Assembly: GCA_017165825.1 (NCBI GenBank)
Contig: CM029379.1
Coordinates: 15,952,106-16,016,105, forward strand
Direction of reading: 5' to 3'
DNA length: 64,000 bases
From: Hepsetus odoe
Taxonomy: Eukaryota; Chordata; Actinopteri; Characiformes; Hepsetidae
In this document: in pieces, positions 44,930 through 55,498 of the stretch
Layout of the letters: each line of letters starts with the position of its first letter
Position numbering within the stretch: the first letter of the stretch is position 1
Position numbers and translations under genes: made by a program
The notes under the pieces: model-generated
What the model saw: only the letters and a program-made list of their open reading frames with translations
Told to the model about the DNA's origin: nothing
Databases searched by the model: none

Positions 44930-45837
44930 AGTGGTACCTTGACTTATGAGTGTCCCAACTAATAGGATTTTCGAGATACAAGCTGTCTCTCTGCCGTTTT
45001 TTTTGCTTTGAGTTGAAAGCTAAAATTCAGGTTACGAGCCAGCTTCAGATACCCACCACTAGATGGCGCAGTGAACAACATCCACCCAGCATCCTGTGTC
45101 TCACTCATTCACTTTAAGCGGTTCGCTGGCAGTGGAAGCTTCAATGTTGTGCTTGCAGTTATTTTGCAAAACTTAGTTTTTTCCAACCATGTGTCCAGAG
45201 AAAGTGAATGCGAAGAATGGTGCTGAGAAGAAAAAGTGGATGATGTGCATTGAATTAAAGAGACAATTATCAAAGAACATGACCATGGTGTGCGTGTGGT
45301 CGACTTGGCGAAGCAGTACGAATGTAGCACTTCTACAATCTACCTTACTGAATCAGATGGGAATGCAACAGCGCTATTTAATGACACTAATTTCAGAAAC
45401 ATTCTGAAAGGGAGGATGAAACAGATCACATTGGACAGGTTTTTATCGAAACCCATCCATGAAAGTGAGGAAAGTGTAGCAAAACGGGCAAAAATCAGCG
45501 AATAAGATTCAGTTATTCAATTCAGTTTTTCTCCTCCACCTTCGTCAGCATCTTCAAGTCGTCTAATCTTCAAGGCAAATGCTGTCCATTATACTTAATA
45601 AAAAAGTTTATTGCAGTACATTCTATTGTATTGTGTTTTTATAAAATATTTGTTATTTATAAGCACATTGTTCTTATTTCAAAATATGTAACAAAAAAAT
45701 GCTGTGTTTTTTGGGATTGGGGGAACAGATTAATGCCATTTCAATTCATTTCAATGGGGAAAACTGATTTGACGTGAGTAATTTGAGTTATGAGCTCTGT
45801 CAACGAATGAATTAAACTTGTAAGTCAAGGCAATGGT
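44930..45837 (+). mobile_element. Tigger/pogo-like DNA transposon, internally deleted
   Basis: The left end CAGTGGTACCTTGACTTATG and the right end GTAAGTCAAGGCAATGGTG are inverted repeats. The N-terminal transposase begins near 45189 (MCPEKVNAKNG, EKKKWMMCIELK) and continues in another frame as EHDHGVRVVDLAKQYECSTS, the pogo/CENP-B-type DNA-binding helix-turn-helix. It then jumps to a C-terminal KQITLDRFLSKPIHESEES, ending at 45505. The whole catalytic DDE core is missing, so it could be moved only in trans. Confidence 0.88.
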
Positions 45838-45907
45838 GTATTTCTTTTTTGAAGGTTTTTACAATGTTTAAGGAATACAAACCTAAAATGTTTTAATTTC
45901 TGATTAA

Positions 45908-46178
45908 ATGAACCATCCATCCATCCATCCATCCATTTTCTGCTGCTTGTCCCAAACGGGGTCACGGGGGAGTGCTGGTGTCCAACCCAGCACACACAGG
46001 GCGAGGACGGGGGACGCACCCTGGACAGGTCGCCAGCCCATCGCAGGGAGGATCGGGACGGGGACGGCACCTTGCTCAAGGGTACCTCAGGGCAACCCAC
46101 TGGGAAGGGGTTCGAACCCCCAATCCGCCGATCATGTGGCCAACACCCTACCCACTAGGCCACCGCTGCCTGCTTAAA
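45908..46178 (-). mobile_element. tRNA-headed SINE (ATGG-tail family)
   Basis: Plus strand starts with CCATCCATCCATCC (tail) and ends with the head, GGGTTCGAACCCCC (46110) and CCACTAGGCCACCGCTGCC. It is full length and fairly young. Confidence 0.92.
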
Positions 46179-46199
46179 TGAACCAAATCTGAATTTTAT

Positions 46200-46830
46200 A
46201 ATTAGAGTAAATGCTTCTCTCAGGTCTCCAAGATCTGAGCTCCCAAACCTTCTTCTTTCGGAGTAATGATCACATCCATCCTCATCGATCCAGACTTCTC
46301 CATCGCATTTGCGGAACTTGACCTCCTTCTTGGCGGTCACAATGCAGCATGCTCCATAGGGAACTGGGAAATTCAGAGAAATGGCCTCCACATAGACCTC
46401 ACCGTCTTCCCATCTGCAAAAAAAGATGCTGGCAAAGCCTTCCTCCATGTTGAGAGCCACAAATTGCTGTGTGGGTTGCAGTTCGATGAAGCTCTGCTTA
46501 AGGTTTGAAGACCTTCTTGATGTTCTTGGTGGTCAGCAGGTCTTCAAGTTCGATTTGCTCTTTGTGGTAGAGGAATCTCACCTTCTTTCCAGTTGCATTA
46601 GCCACGATGCTTTCAGAACCAGGTGCACTGGAGAGCGAGATGTTTCCTATTGTTATACTCACAAGGTTGCCATACGAAGGCCCACCCTGGCCTATGATGC
46701 CAATGTTTCCAGTATTGCCCCACTGGTTGGTGCTTGTGCACGGAACCACCTTCACAATGCACCCAACATGAACCTGAAGGTAGAGTCTTTTACAAACAGT
46801 GAAACAAGCAAAATAAGCAGCCATAATTCA
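46200..46830 (-). pseudogene. MGGSSS-family protein, unit 1, broken
   Basis: Minus-strand relative of the intact gene at 55502-55999. Retained blocks are TGNIGIIGQGG, SIVANATGKKVRFLYHKEQI, LEDLLTTKNIKKVFKP, FIELQPTQQ, SFNFPVPYGACC-type and TAKKEVKFRKCDG. The initiator ATG is lost: the aligned spot near 46780 reads GTGAAGGTGG. Codon Gln after KKVFKP is TAA (46498-46500), and a few bases are deleted just after it, shifting frame. A T-run at about 46423 shifts it again. The family is unrecognised; no function is assigned. Confidence 0.8.
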
Positions 46831-47039
46831 CGTTTGACCCTGAACTTCAACTCAACTTGGACTCTTCCATTAATCACTCTGTAACTGCTGTTTACTGTTT
46901 ATGTACCATTTAACCTAAAGCATATGTGCTATGAAGCAGTTTAATAAGCTTTATAAAAACATGTTCAAAAGTATTTATTTGAACCGAACGTCAAGAAATA
47001 CCCGTATTCTGAACAGAAGCTGATTCAGGAATGACCTTT

Positions 47040-47200
47040 TACAGGGCTTGACAGGTCACTTTTAACCCCTGTGAGTCTCTGAAAACAAAAATGTGCTGCT
47101 CTTGATGAACATTAGATCAGCTAATACAAAAAGTGGGCTCCACCTCTGACTTCATTTGAATAATTCTGTCACAACCTCCTCTGGACAAATGATTTCTCCT
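47040..47200 (-). promoter_or_regulatory. Promoter/exon-1 module of unit 1 (decayed)
   Basis: On the minus strand, TTGTGACAGAATTATTCAAA and GAGGTGGAGCCCACTTTTTG align with the other three units. The TATA box has become TTGTATTA (47119-47126 region), and the exon-end equivalent is TGTAAAAG|GTCATT. The Rex1-type LINE begins directly upstream at about 47205. Confidence 0.65.
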
Positions 47201-47363
47201 TTCTCATGCTTTATCCCCGAGATTGCCTGTTGTACCTGGCCGACTGAGAGGACATTGGAAGCAGTGTGAGAGGAAGCAGAAACGCTGAAAGTGTGCTTGG
47301 GTCCGGGCTCAGCTTAAGGCTAACGCTAGCCTCCTCGCCAATGTCCGCTCCCTGGATAATAAA

Positions 47364-47942
47364 TTGGACTGTATACAGCTCCAGCTGAACACCCAGTGTG
47401 AGTACAAAGACTGCTGTGTTTTTGTTTTCACGGAGACATGGCTCAGCGACAGCGTTCTGGACACTGCCATCCAACTCTCCGGACTCGCCGCGTTTCGCTC
47501 GAACAGAAACACAGCTCTGTCCGGCAAGAGTCGCGGAGGGGGGGCTGTGTGTTTTTACGTAAACACACAATGGTGTACAAACACTGTGCTGGTATCGACT
47601 CATTGTTCGACACTGCTGGAGGTCCTTACAGTCAGGTGCAGACCGTTTTATCTGCCCAGGGAGTTCTCCACAGTTTTTATTATGGCGGTCTTCATTCCAC
47701 TCAGCGCTAGCGCTAACAGCGCTAACGCTAACAGCGCGCTGGCAGAACTTTATGGGGTTATCAGCGAGCTCCAAATCTACCATCCGGACAGACTGTATAT
47801 CATCATCGGTGATTTCAACCATGCAAATCTCAAGTCAGTTCTCCCTAAATTTCATCAACATTTGCAAGCGTGTGAGACCCACCCTGAAGCAGGTAAAGAC
47901 CTGGCCCAAAGGAGCCATCTCTGCTCTTCAGGACTGCTTTGA
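47364..47942 (+). pseudogene. LINE endonuclease (Rex1-type), truncated
   Basis: Motifs in order: FVFTETWLSDSVLD (catalytic Glu), RGGGAVCFYVN, FSTVFIMAVFIP and LYIIIGDFNHANL (Asp, Asn). The SDH box is missing because about 40 codons are deleted after KFHQHLQ; the next frame resumes at RVRPTLKQVKTWPKGAISAL. Copy F keeps this stretch, including LGHSDHISVLL. The listed frame end is therefore an artefact of the deletion. Confidence 0.8.
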
Positions 47943-48100
47943 ACACACCAACTGGTACATGTTTAGGGAGGCTGCAACCTACGGTGAACCTACGGTACAC
48001 AGCTTCAGTGACTGGCTACATCAGCAAGTGCATTGAGGGTATTACTGTCTCCAAATTTATCATCACACGACCCAACCAGAAGCAATAGATTTCTGCGGAG

Positions 48101-49766
48101 GTGCGCAGACTCCTGATAACCCGGGACAAGGCCTTCAAGTCAGGGGACAAGGCCGTGCTAAGAACAGCAAGGGCAAACCTGCCTTGGGGCATCAGAGCAG
48201 CCGAGCGAGCTTACGCACAGAGAATCCATGGCCACTTCAAAAACACCAGTGACACACGGCGCATGTGGCAGGGCATTCAGGTCCTAACCAACTACAGGAC
48301 ATCTCCACCTGCCTGTGACGGTGACTCCTCCCTCCTAGATGCGCTGAACCCCTTTTACGCATGGTTTGATGCGGCGAACAACACGATAATGAGGAAGTCC
48401 ATCCCTCCTCCAAACGACCAGGTTCTCTGTCTGACCACGGCCGAGGTGGGAAGATCTCTACTGAGAGTCACCCCACGGAAAGCTGCTGCTCCAGACAATA
48501 TTCAAGGTTGTGTGCACAGAGGATGGGCAGAACAGCTGGCAGATGTTCTCACTGACATCTTCAACATCTCTCTGAGCACCACTGTTGTTCCAAGGTGCTT
48601 CAAGACCACCAGCATCATTCCAGTGCCAAAGAAATCATCTGTCTCCTGCCTCAATGACTATCGTCCCGTTGCACTCACACCTATCATCATGAAGTGCTTT
48701 GAGAGGCTGGTCATGAGGCATATCAAGTCTCAGGTCCCTTCCTCACTGGACCCCCTGCAGTTTGCGTATCATCCCAAACGCTCAACGGACGATGCAATCT
48801 CCACCACCCTCCATCTGGCCCTTTCTCATCTGGACAGAAAGGACAGTTATGTCAGAATGCTGTTCATCGACTACATTTCAGCCATTCAACACCATCATCC
48901 CTCAGCATCTGTATGAGAAGCTGAGGCTGCTGGGCCTGAACACCTCCCTCTGTAACTGGATCCTGGACTTCCTGACTGGGAGACCCCAGTCAGTCAGGAT
49001 CAGTAGCAGCACCTCCAACACCATCACGCTGAGCACAGAAGCCCCTCAGGGCTATGTGCTCAGCCCACTGCTGTTCACATTGATGACCCATGACTGTGCA
49101 GCCAAGCACAGCTTGAACCACATCATCAAATTTGCTGATGATAGAACCGTGGTGGGTCTGATCAGCGGTGGGGACAAGGCGGCTTACAGAAAGGAGATAG
49201 AACAGCTGACGGACTGGTGCAGAACAAACAACCTGTCTCTGAACGTCGACAAGACTAAAGAGATGGTTGTTGACTTCAGGAGACCACGTCGGGACCATGC
49301 TCCACTGAATATCAACACTTCACCTGTGGAGATGGTCCAGAGCACCAAGTTTCTTGGCGCTCACATAACCAACAACCTCACGTGGACCCTCAACACCAGC
49401 TCCATCACGAAGAAAGCCCAGGAGTGTCTCTACTTCCTCCGTAGACTGAGGAAAGCCCATCTCCCGCCTTCCATTCTGACCATCTTCTACAGAGGAACCA
49501 TCGAGAGCATCCTGAGCAGCTGCATTACTGCCTGGTATGGGAAGTGCAACGTCCCAGACTGCAAGTCCCTACAACGGGTAGTGAGAATAGCTGAGAAGAT
49601 CATCGGGGTCTCTCTGCCCTCTGTACAGGATATTTTCACCACTCGCTGCATCCGCAAAGCAACCAGCTTTTTGGATGATCCCTCCCACCCACCCTCTCTT
49701 CTCCCTCCTGCCATCCGAAAAAAGGTTCCGCAGCACACAGACCTCTACTTCCAGGATGGGAAATAG
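48101..49766 (+). pseudogene. LINE reverse transcriptase (Rex1-type), one frameshift
   Basis: First frame: PRCFKTTSIIPVPKKSSVSC, NDYRPVALTPIIMKCFERLV, DPLQFAYHPKRSTDDAISTT and RMLFIDY. An extra base after GCC near 48880 shifts the frame, and the protein continues in the next as FNTIIPQHLYEKL, APQGYVLSPLLFTLMTHDCA, HIIKFADDRTVVGLI (catalytic FADD box at about 49130), LNVDKTKEMVVDFRR and TIESILSSCITAWYG. The C-terminus is also disturbed (RKKVPQHTDLYF). Apart from these breaks it is well preserved. Confidence 0.85.
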
Positions 49767-50333
49767 TTTCTTTCCCCTGGCAATCAGACTTTTAAACCAC
49801 TAATGTCTCCTCATTCCATCATTATCTATTTATTTCTTGTTGCACTCTGCACTTTAACAATAACGCTGCTCTGCCACACTGTTACACTGCCAAACAACCT
49901 GGGCTGCTTTGTTCTATAACACTGCGATCCTCTTACGGATGAATGTGCTGTCTGTTGTTGCACTTGTTGCCTTGTCTTGTGTCTTGTGTGTAGCACCAGG
50001 GTCCCGGAGGAACGTTATTTCGTTTCACTATGTACTGTGTATATGGCTGAAATGACAATAAAATCCTACTTGACTTGATTTGATATATGTATGGTTCTCT
50101 CACAACATCTCAATACCCAGATGGACACACAGATGGATGGATGGATGTCAAGTGATTCAGGGGTCTAATTAGAAACAGAAGTCTCCTAAAATTACAGCAT
50201 TAAAAGTAAAAAATAGCAGTTACTATTAATATAACATTTAAACGTGTTCTGTTCTTTCATTGGGTGAGGAGGTAGAGTTAGAGTAACTTTCTAACCTGTC
50301 CTTGGCAGAATTGTTGTGCCAAAGGACTATATG

Positions 50334-50334
<1 letters not shown>

Positions 50335-50417
<83 letters not shown>

Positions 50418-50420
50418 AAT
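50335..50420. repeat. TA microsatellite
   Basis: About 80 bases of almost pure TA dinucleotide. The Ile-Tyr frame through it is a by-product. Confidence 0.97.
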
Positions 50421-50782
50421 AAAGGGCAATCTACAGCCAGTGCAGCCAAAGGAGTGCTAATGTGTTTTTCACATACCAAGAAACATTTCTAACAGAGCAA
50501 AATTGCCTGAGAATGAACATATCAGATGAGCTGGGTAACTTTTCTTGCTTAATACTCTGGGATGATCACGCCTGATTAACACAGTAGCCTGAAGGTGTCC
50601 AGAGTATTAAACATCAGTCCATCATCCATCCATCCAACTATTAATCGATCTATTTGCATTACATTTTTAACAGCCTTTTACTACACTTTGTCAATTTGGT
50701 ATTTCAAATGACAATTCATCAGTTTTGTTTGAAAAGAGTTTGTTCATGCTAGCATGTATTACATAATGTAATTTCCTGCAGA

Positions 50783-51442
50783 TTCCCCTAGATTGTGGAA
50801 TAGCTTGCCTGCTTATGTACGGGATGCCGAATCAGTCTCAGTCTTTAAATCACGGCTGAAGATTTACTTTTTTAGTTTAGCTTACCCGCACCAATCACCA
50901 TAGTGCACCACTACTAATGTCGCTGGTGCTGCTGTACATGCCATTGCACTGTATTGTTTCATTTCTGTGTCTGTCACTACTGGATCCTGCTCCTTACTGA
51001 CCATCCCCATTCCATTTCTCTCCCCACATGTCCGGGGGTGCCCGCTGTGGTCATCACCTGAGTCCAATGCCGAACTACCATCTGGTCTGTGCGATGCATC
51101 TGATGCGCCAAGTGACCCTGGCGGCTCATCGGTACCTGGGGCCGCACCCGACTTGCTGAGCCTGGGAAGCAACTTGGGACTCCTTCCTGATCCTGGAGTT
51201 TAAAACCAAACTAACTTTGTACTACTAGTATACCCAAGGGGGTTGGGTAGCCGGTCGACCTTGGACCCTCAGAGGTTTTTTTTTCTCCACAGTGGAGTTT
51301 TTGGTTCCTCTCCTTCGTAGTCGTCCGGCTTTAACATCTATTACTGTAACCTGTTTACCATCTACCACCAATGTAAAGTGCCTTGGGGCAACTCTGTTGT
51401 AAAAAGCGCTATACAAGAATAAATTGAATTGAATTGAATACT
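50783..51442 (+). mobile_element. L2-type LINE, 3' end (copy C)
   Basis: Starts within the reverse transcriptase C-terminus (LWNSLPAYVRDAESVSVFKS at about 50793-50850), then the 3' UTR (GTCGCTGGTGCTGCTGTACA and CTTTAACATCTATTACTGTA) and ends AAATTGAATTGAATTGAAT. It is a typical 5'-truncated insertion, closely similar to the 3' end of copy A. Confidence 0.92.
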
Positions 51443-51619
51443 GTGTTGTGTCGTATTTACTTAGGTATATATTTGGAAATCAGAAATCCTTTTGAATTTA
51501 TAAATAATTGAGAATTAATTTTAGCAGAGCTCCATGATAAACAGAGCTAAAAATAGAGAATATGATTATATTCACAAGTGTTGGTGAAAATGACACAGTG
51601 GCTCTTTGATGTAAAATCA

Positions 51620-52970
51620 GGGTCCTTGGATATTAAATTGCGCGCTTGGTTGCTCTGATGGCCCGAGACAGGTCTGCCCTTGCTGTTGTTAGGGTGGATT
51701 CGTCCCCTGACTTGGAGGCCTTGTCCTGGGTTCTTAGGAGTCTGCGCACCTCCGCAGTCATCCATGGCTTCTGGTTGGGTCATGTGATGATGGACATTGC
51801 TGATGCACTTGCTGATGTAGCCAGTCACTGAAGCTGTGTACTCCTCCAGGTTGATGGAGTCGCCGTAGGTTGCAGCCTCCCTAAACATGTCCCAGTTGGT
51901 GTGTTCAAAGCAGTCCTGAAGAGCAGAGATGGCTTCTGTGGGCCAGGTATTTACCTGCTTCAAAGTGGGCTTCGCACGGCTGACGATGGGTCTGTACGCT
52001 GGGATCAGCAGAACAGAGATGTGGTCTGAGTGTCCGAGGTGGGGATGGGGCTCCGCTCTGTTTGTGCCAGCCATGTTTGTGTAAACACAGTGCAGCATGT
52101 TTTCCCCCCTCGTTGCATGTTGATGAAATTTCAGGAGAACTGACTTTGCATTACTGAAATCTCCGGTGACAATGAACAGTCCGTCCGGGTGGGAGTTTTG
52201 GAGTTCGTTGATCGCTCCATAGAGTTCAGCCAGCGCACTGTTAGCATTAGTGCTGTTAGCACTAGCGCTGGGTGGAATGTAGACTGCCGTAATAAAAACT
52301 GTAGAGAACTCCCTGGGCAGATAAAAAGGTTTGCACCTGACTGTCAGGACCTCCAGCAATGTTGAGCAGGGTGCCGAGACCATCACAGCATTCCTACACC
52401 ATTGTGTGTTTAAGTAAACACACAGCCCCCCTCTGCGAGTCTTGCTGGTCAGAGCGGTGTTTCTGTCTGAGCGAAACGCGGAGAGTCCGGCAAGCTGGAT
52501 GGTGGTGTCCGGAACGCTGTCGCTGAGCCATGTTGCACAGCAGTCCAATGCAGTCCAATTTGTTATCCAGGGAGCAGACATTGGCAAGGAAGACGGATGG
52601 GATAGCCAGTCATCTAGTGTTAACCTTAACCTGAGCCCGGACCCCAGCATGCTTGCCGCGTTTCTGTTTCCTCTCGCACCGCTGTCGATCTCCTCTCGGT
52701 CAGCCAGGTACAACAGGTGATCTCGGGGACTGAGGACCTGGTCTTCGCAGCATGCCAAGCTCACGTAGTGTTGTTTGGAGAGTCGCTGGAAGAATGTATT
52801 CTGGCTGATTCCTGAGCTCCAGCCGTTTTTGGAGATTTATATGCAAGAGCATCCACAGTTGTGATGCTCATGTGCAAGTCCTATGATGAAAAGTAGTCAG
52901 ATGAAAGACTTTAACAAGACCTAAGTTTGGACTCCAGAGCGGCTGCTGCGTCTTACCGTGCCACCATCTT
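51620..52970 (-). mobile_element. Rex1-type LINE 5' part, 3'-truncated (copy F)
   Basis: The minus-strand element begins at about 52970 with AAGATGGTGGCACGGTAAGA, and runs through a 5' UTR and the endonuclease: TWLSDSVPDTTIQLAGLSAF, GLFIVTGDFSNAK and LGHSDHISVLLIPAYRP (SDH box). It ends near 51620 with KAISKDPD-like residues, before any reverse transcriptase. A LINE that keeps its 5' end but lacks the 3' end is unusual, since truncation is normally at the 5' end. The 405-residue open frame covers most of it. Confidence 0.85.
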
Positions 52971-52984
52971 GGATCGAGCTTTCC

Positions 52985-53170
52985 TCATTCAGACATGGTG
53001 GTTCTAGAGCGACAACCCACTTTCAGTATTCAATTAATCTTTATTTATTTCACATAGACTTATTTTGATTGCCAATGCAGTGCAACTGTATCGGATTTTA
53101 ATCTGAAATATGAATTATAACTGATGGCGCTGGCAGACATGGTGGTGCTAGAGCTACAACCCATTTTCTC
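52985..53170 (-). pseudogene. MGGSSS-family unit 2: two start-region remnants
   Basis: At 53164 the minus strand reads GAGAAAATGGGTTGTAGCTC, giving MGCSSSTTMSA, the N-terminus of the family with Cys at position 3. Similarity to the intact copy is lost after about 35 bases. A second, more decayed copy of the same segment lies at 52991-53026 (GTGGGTTGTCGCTCTAGAAC), with GTG in place of ATG. The rest of the coding exon is absent; the Rex1-type copy F starts just beyond. The promoter module of this unit is at 53690-53870. Confidence 0.6.
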
Positions 53171-53689
53171 TCAGGGTTTTTGACTGTTTGCCTTCACAAC
53201 ATATTTCTTGGGGGAAGCAGTGTGACTGGTTCCAGGTCTTTAATATAAAGAGGCAAAGCTAGAATAAATTGATTTGATTAATATAATTGATGGCAGCATT
53301 AGACAAAGCCTTAAAAACATGTGCTTATTCATAGTTTTCACTGTTTGATATATACGTTTTGCTGGCTAACCCACACAGTGATCTACGTATGAACCTTCAA
53401 GAAAAACAAAGTGCCTAACTTAGGACATGAAGCAGTGAAGAAACTGGTGATTCCATATGGTCAGGTAATCATTGCAGGATGATTATAATCTTGCATATTA
53501 AACAGAAAACTCAACACACAAAAAATTATGGTTTCATACAATCTCATAAAATTTGGTTCTTTGCAGAACACACTCAGGTTCTCTTTAGGAATTCAACCGT
53601 GTATTAGTCAGAAATATGGAGAGCACCAATAGAAAGGTCTCTAAATATTCAAGAGGCTATAAATAGCAGATTCTGAGAAGAAAAGCAGG

Positions 53690-53870
53690 TCAGCAGTTTA
53701 AGCTGATGTATGAAGTTACCTCCAGCAAGTAAAGTCTCTTCGATTGAGTGGTGTCTGATACCGAATGAGTGAACGGTCAGCTTATAAAGAAAGTGGGGCT
53801 CCACCTCAGCCTTCACTTTAATCATTCTTTCACAAGCTTGTCTACAAACATTATTCGTCATTCCTGCATG
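53690..53870 (-). promoter_or_regulatory. Promoter/exon-1 module of unit 2
   Basis: On the minus strand, TTGTGAAAGAATGATTAAAG, GAGGTGGAGCCCCACTTTCT and TTTATAAGC (TATA at 53781-53788) are followed by a presumed first exon ending CTTGCTGGAG|GTAACT near 53720. The module is well kept although the gene body downstream is gone. Confidence 0.65.
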
Positions 53871-53884
53871 CATTCTCCAAATCC

Positions 53885-54195
53885 ACCTGCTGTTTTGCTC
53901 CACTATACAGTACAGACATTTTAAATATATATAAAAATACAGCAATATTAGTGTTGCACAAGATGTTGAGTCAAATCTGCAGCTAAACTTGGTATAGCAG
54001 CCATACCTTTATTGGAAATGTTTAAATTAATGCAGTGTCATAAATTAAAAATAATTTATTAAAAGGTCAGCTGTAAACACCTTTTTTTTTGGCAAAATTC
54101 TTAATAGATTATTAAGGGGCTGACAACTTCTAACATTTTACACAAATATGTAAATAAATAAATGCTAACAACCTGAGAGCTGAGAGAAGACATTA
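53885..54195. other. No gene seen
   Basis: AT-rich anonymous sequence upstream of the unit 2 promoter module. Confidence 0.4.
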
Positions 54196-54203
54196 GTCTA
54201 GTT

Positions 54204-54660
54204 TAGAGGTCTCCAAACTTTTTCACCAAGGCCCATATGCGGTAAAATACACACAGCCGGGCCACTCACTCGAGCTGAAGCACGTATTGCCTCACCTGGT
54301 TTATTTAAGTAAACGAAATCAATCAGCCTACAACACTGCTTTTCATGAAGGGGGTTTTCTTTTTCTTGTTGTACAAATAAGTTTTCCCACCGTGTCTGAA
54401 ATTTTCAGCACTCACTTGCTATCTTGCGATTCTTCGGCGTTATCACTTTCAGTGCGCTGTGGCAAAATTTTTCTTTCTTTCATTTTGTTTTGTAGAGGGA
54501 CTGCCTTGATCAGCTCAGTAGCTCCACCTACAGTTCAAACCAAGAAACGCAACACCGCCAGGTGTCATGTGCGGGCTATATTCCGGTGGCAGTAAATTCC
54601 ATATTTTTGGAATTTACTGCGAGCCAATTAAAAATGGATCCCGTAGTTTGGACACCCCTG
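54204..54660. mobile_element. hAT-type nonautonomous transposon
   Basis: Ends TAGAGGTCTCCAAACTTTTT and AGTTTGGACACCCCTG are inverted repeats of the hAT kind (CAGGGGTGTCCAAACT). The element is flanked by GTCTAGTT at 54196-54203 and 54661-54668, an 8-bp duplication as expected for hAT. It is 457 bp with no transposase; the frame at 54287-54595 is incidental. Confidence 0.85.
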
Positions 54661-54901
54661 GTCTAGTTGTAGAGAAGACATTAGTCATTCTGCTTCTGAA
54701 TGGTCCTAAATGCTGTTTGCGGCTAGTTTTTAAAAAAATAAAGATTATGTTTTTCTTGATTTTTGGTACATTTTATTTAAGCTTCCTCTTTCTTAGTTCA
54801 AAAAGGAATAATCGCATTTTGTGGCCTATTAAAAAAAAAAGTAAATCTGTGATTTAATATGAAGTGAATTTTGGGGGGATTTTGCACCAAGGTTTTATAA
54901 C

Positions 54902-55150
54902 AGGGGCAGCGGTGGCCTAGTGGTTAGGGCGTTGGCCCTATGATCGAAGGATCGGGGGTTAGAACCCCTTCATAATAGGTTGCCCTGAGGTACCCTTGAG
55001 CAAGGTACCGTCCCCGTCCCGCTCCTCCCTGCGATGGGCTGGCGACCTGTCCAGGGTGCGTCTTCCGTCCTCGCCCTGTGTGCGCTGGGTTGGACGCCGG
55101 CACTCCCCCGCGACCCCGTTTGGGACAAGCGGCAGATGATGGATGGATGG
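54902..55150 (+). mobile_element. tRNA-headed SINE (ATGG-tail family)
   Basis: GGGGCAGCGGTGGCCTAGTG head with A box, B box region GGGGGTTAGAACCCC (one changed base), body, and GATGATGGATGGATGG tail. It is full length. Confidence 0.93.
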
Positions 55151-55185
55151 GTTTTATAACAAACTAGTTTCTTCAGTTTGCATCT

Positions 55186-55221
<36 letters not shown>

Positions 55222-55222
55222 A
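55186..55222. repeat. TG microsatellite
   Basis: About 34 bases of TG repeats just after the SINE. Confidence 0.95.
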
Positions 55223-55498
55223 GGCTAGAATGCAGTCTACATTAACAAGTATGAAGACACTTTGCAGATCAAACATTAAAGAAAAATGTCATGTGCAATA
55301 TTTAATGTATTTTTATTTCTTGCTCAGTGCAGCAGGAATTATTTAATTTATTTCCTTTTGATTGAACAAATTTAACAATCAAGTGAAATTTATGAACATG
55401 TGACAATGAAGAGCAACTGTAATGGATGACAGTTGAAATCTTAATCTTAAAACTGGACCTTCTCTCAGCTCTCCACGATCTCAGATTCCAGACCTTCT

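Larger units (their letters stand above)
47205..50092 (+). mobile_element. Rex1-type LINE (copy E)
   Basis: This 2.9 kb plus-strand element has an endonuclease at 47364-47880, reverse transcriptase at 48101-49766 and a 3' UTR ending GGAACGTTATTTCGTTTCAC, GACAATAAAATCC and TTGACTTGA. It lacks about 270 bp of 5' sequence that is present in the antisense copy at 51620-52970, and it has an internal deletion after the endonuclease (near 47865). The Rex1/Babar label rests on protein style and the 3' end. Confidence 0.87.

Noticed and set aside
46155..46884. Plus-strand frames opposite units 1, 3 and 4
   Set aside because: They are antisense shadows of the MGGSSS family; only the family strand has the conserved start, promoter module and splice signals.
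50238..50429. Ile/Tyr-rich open frame
   Set aside because: It is a TA microsatellite read as protein; the same applies to 61762-61944.
51547..52764. A 405-residue open frame as a host gene
   Set aside because: It is the endonuclease of an antisense Rex1-type LINE with a nonsense tail.
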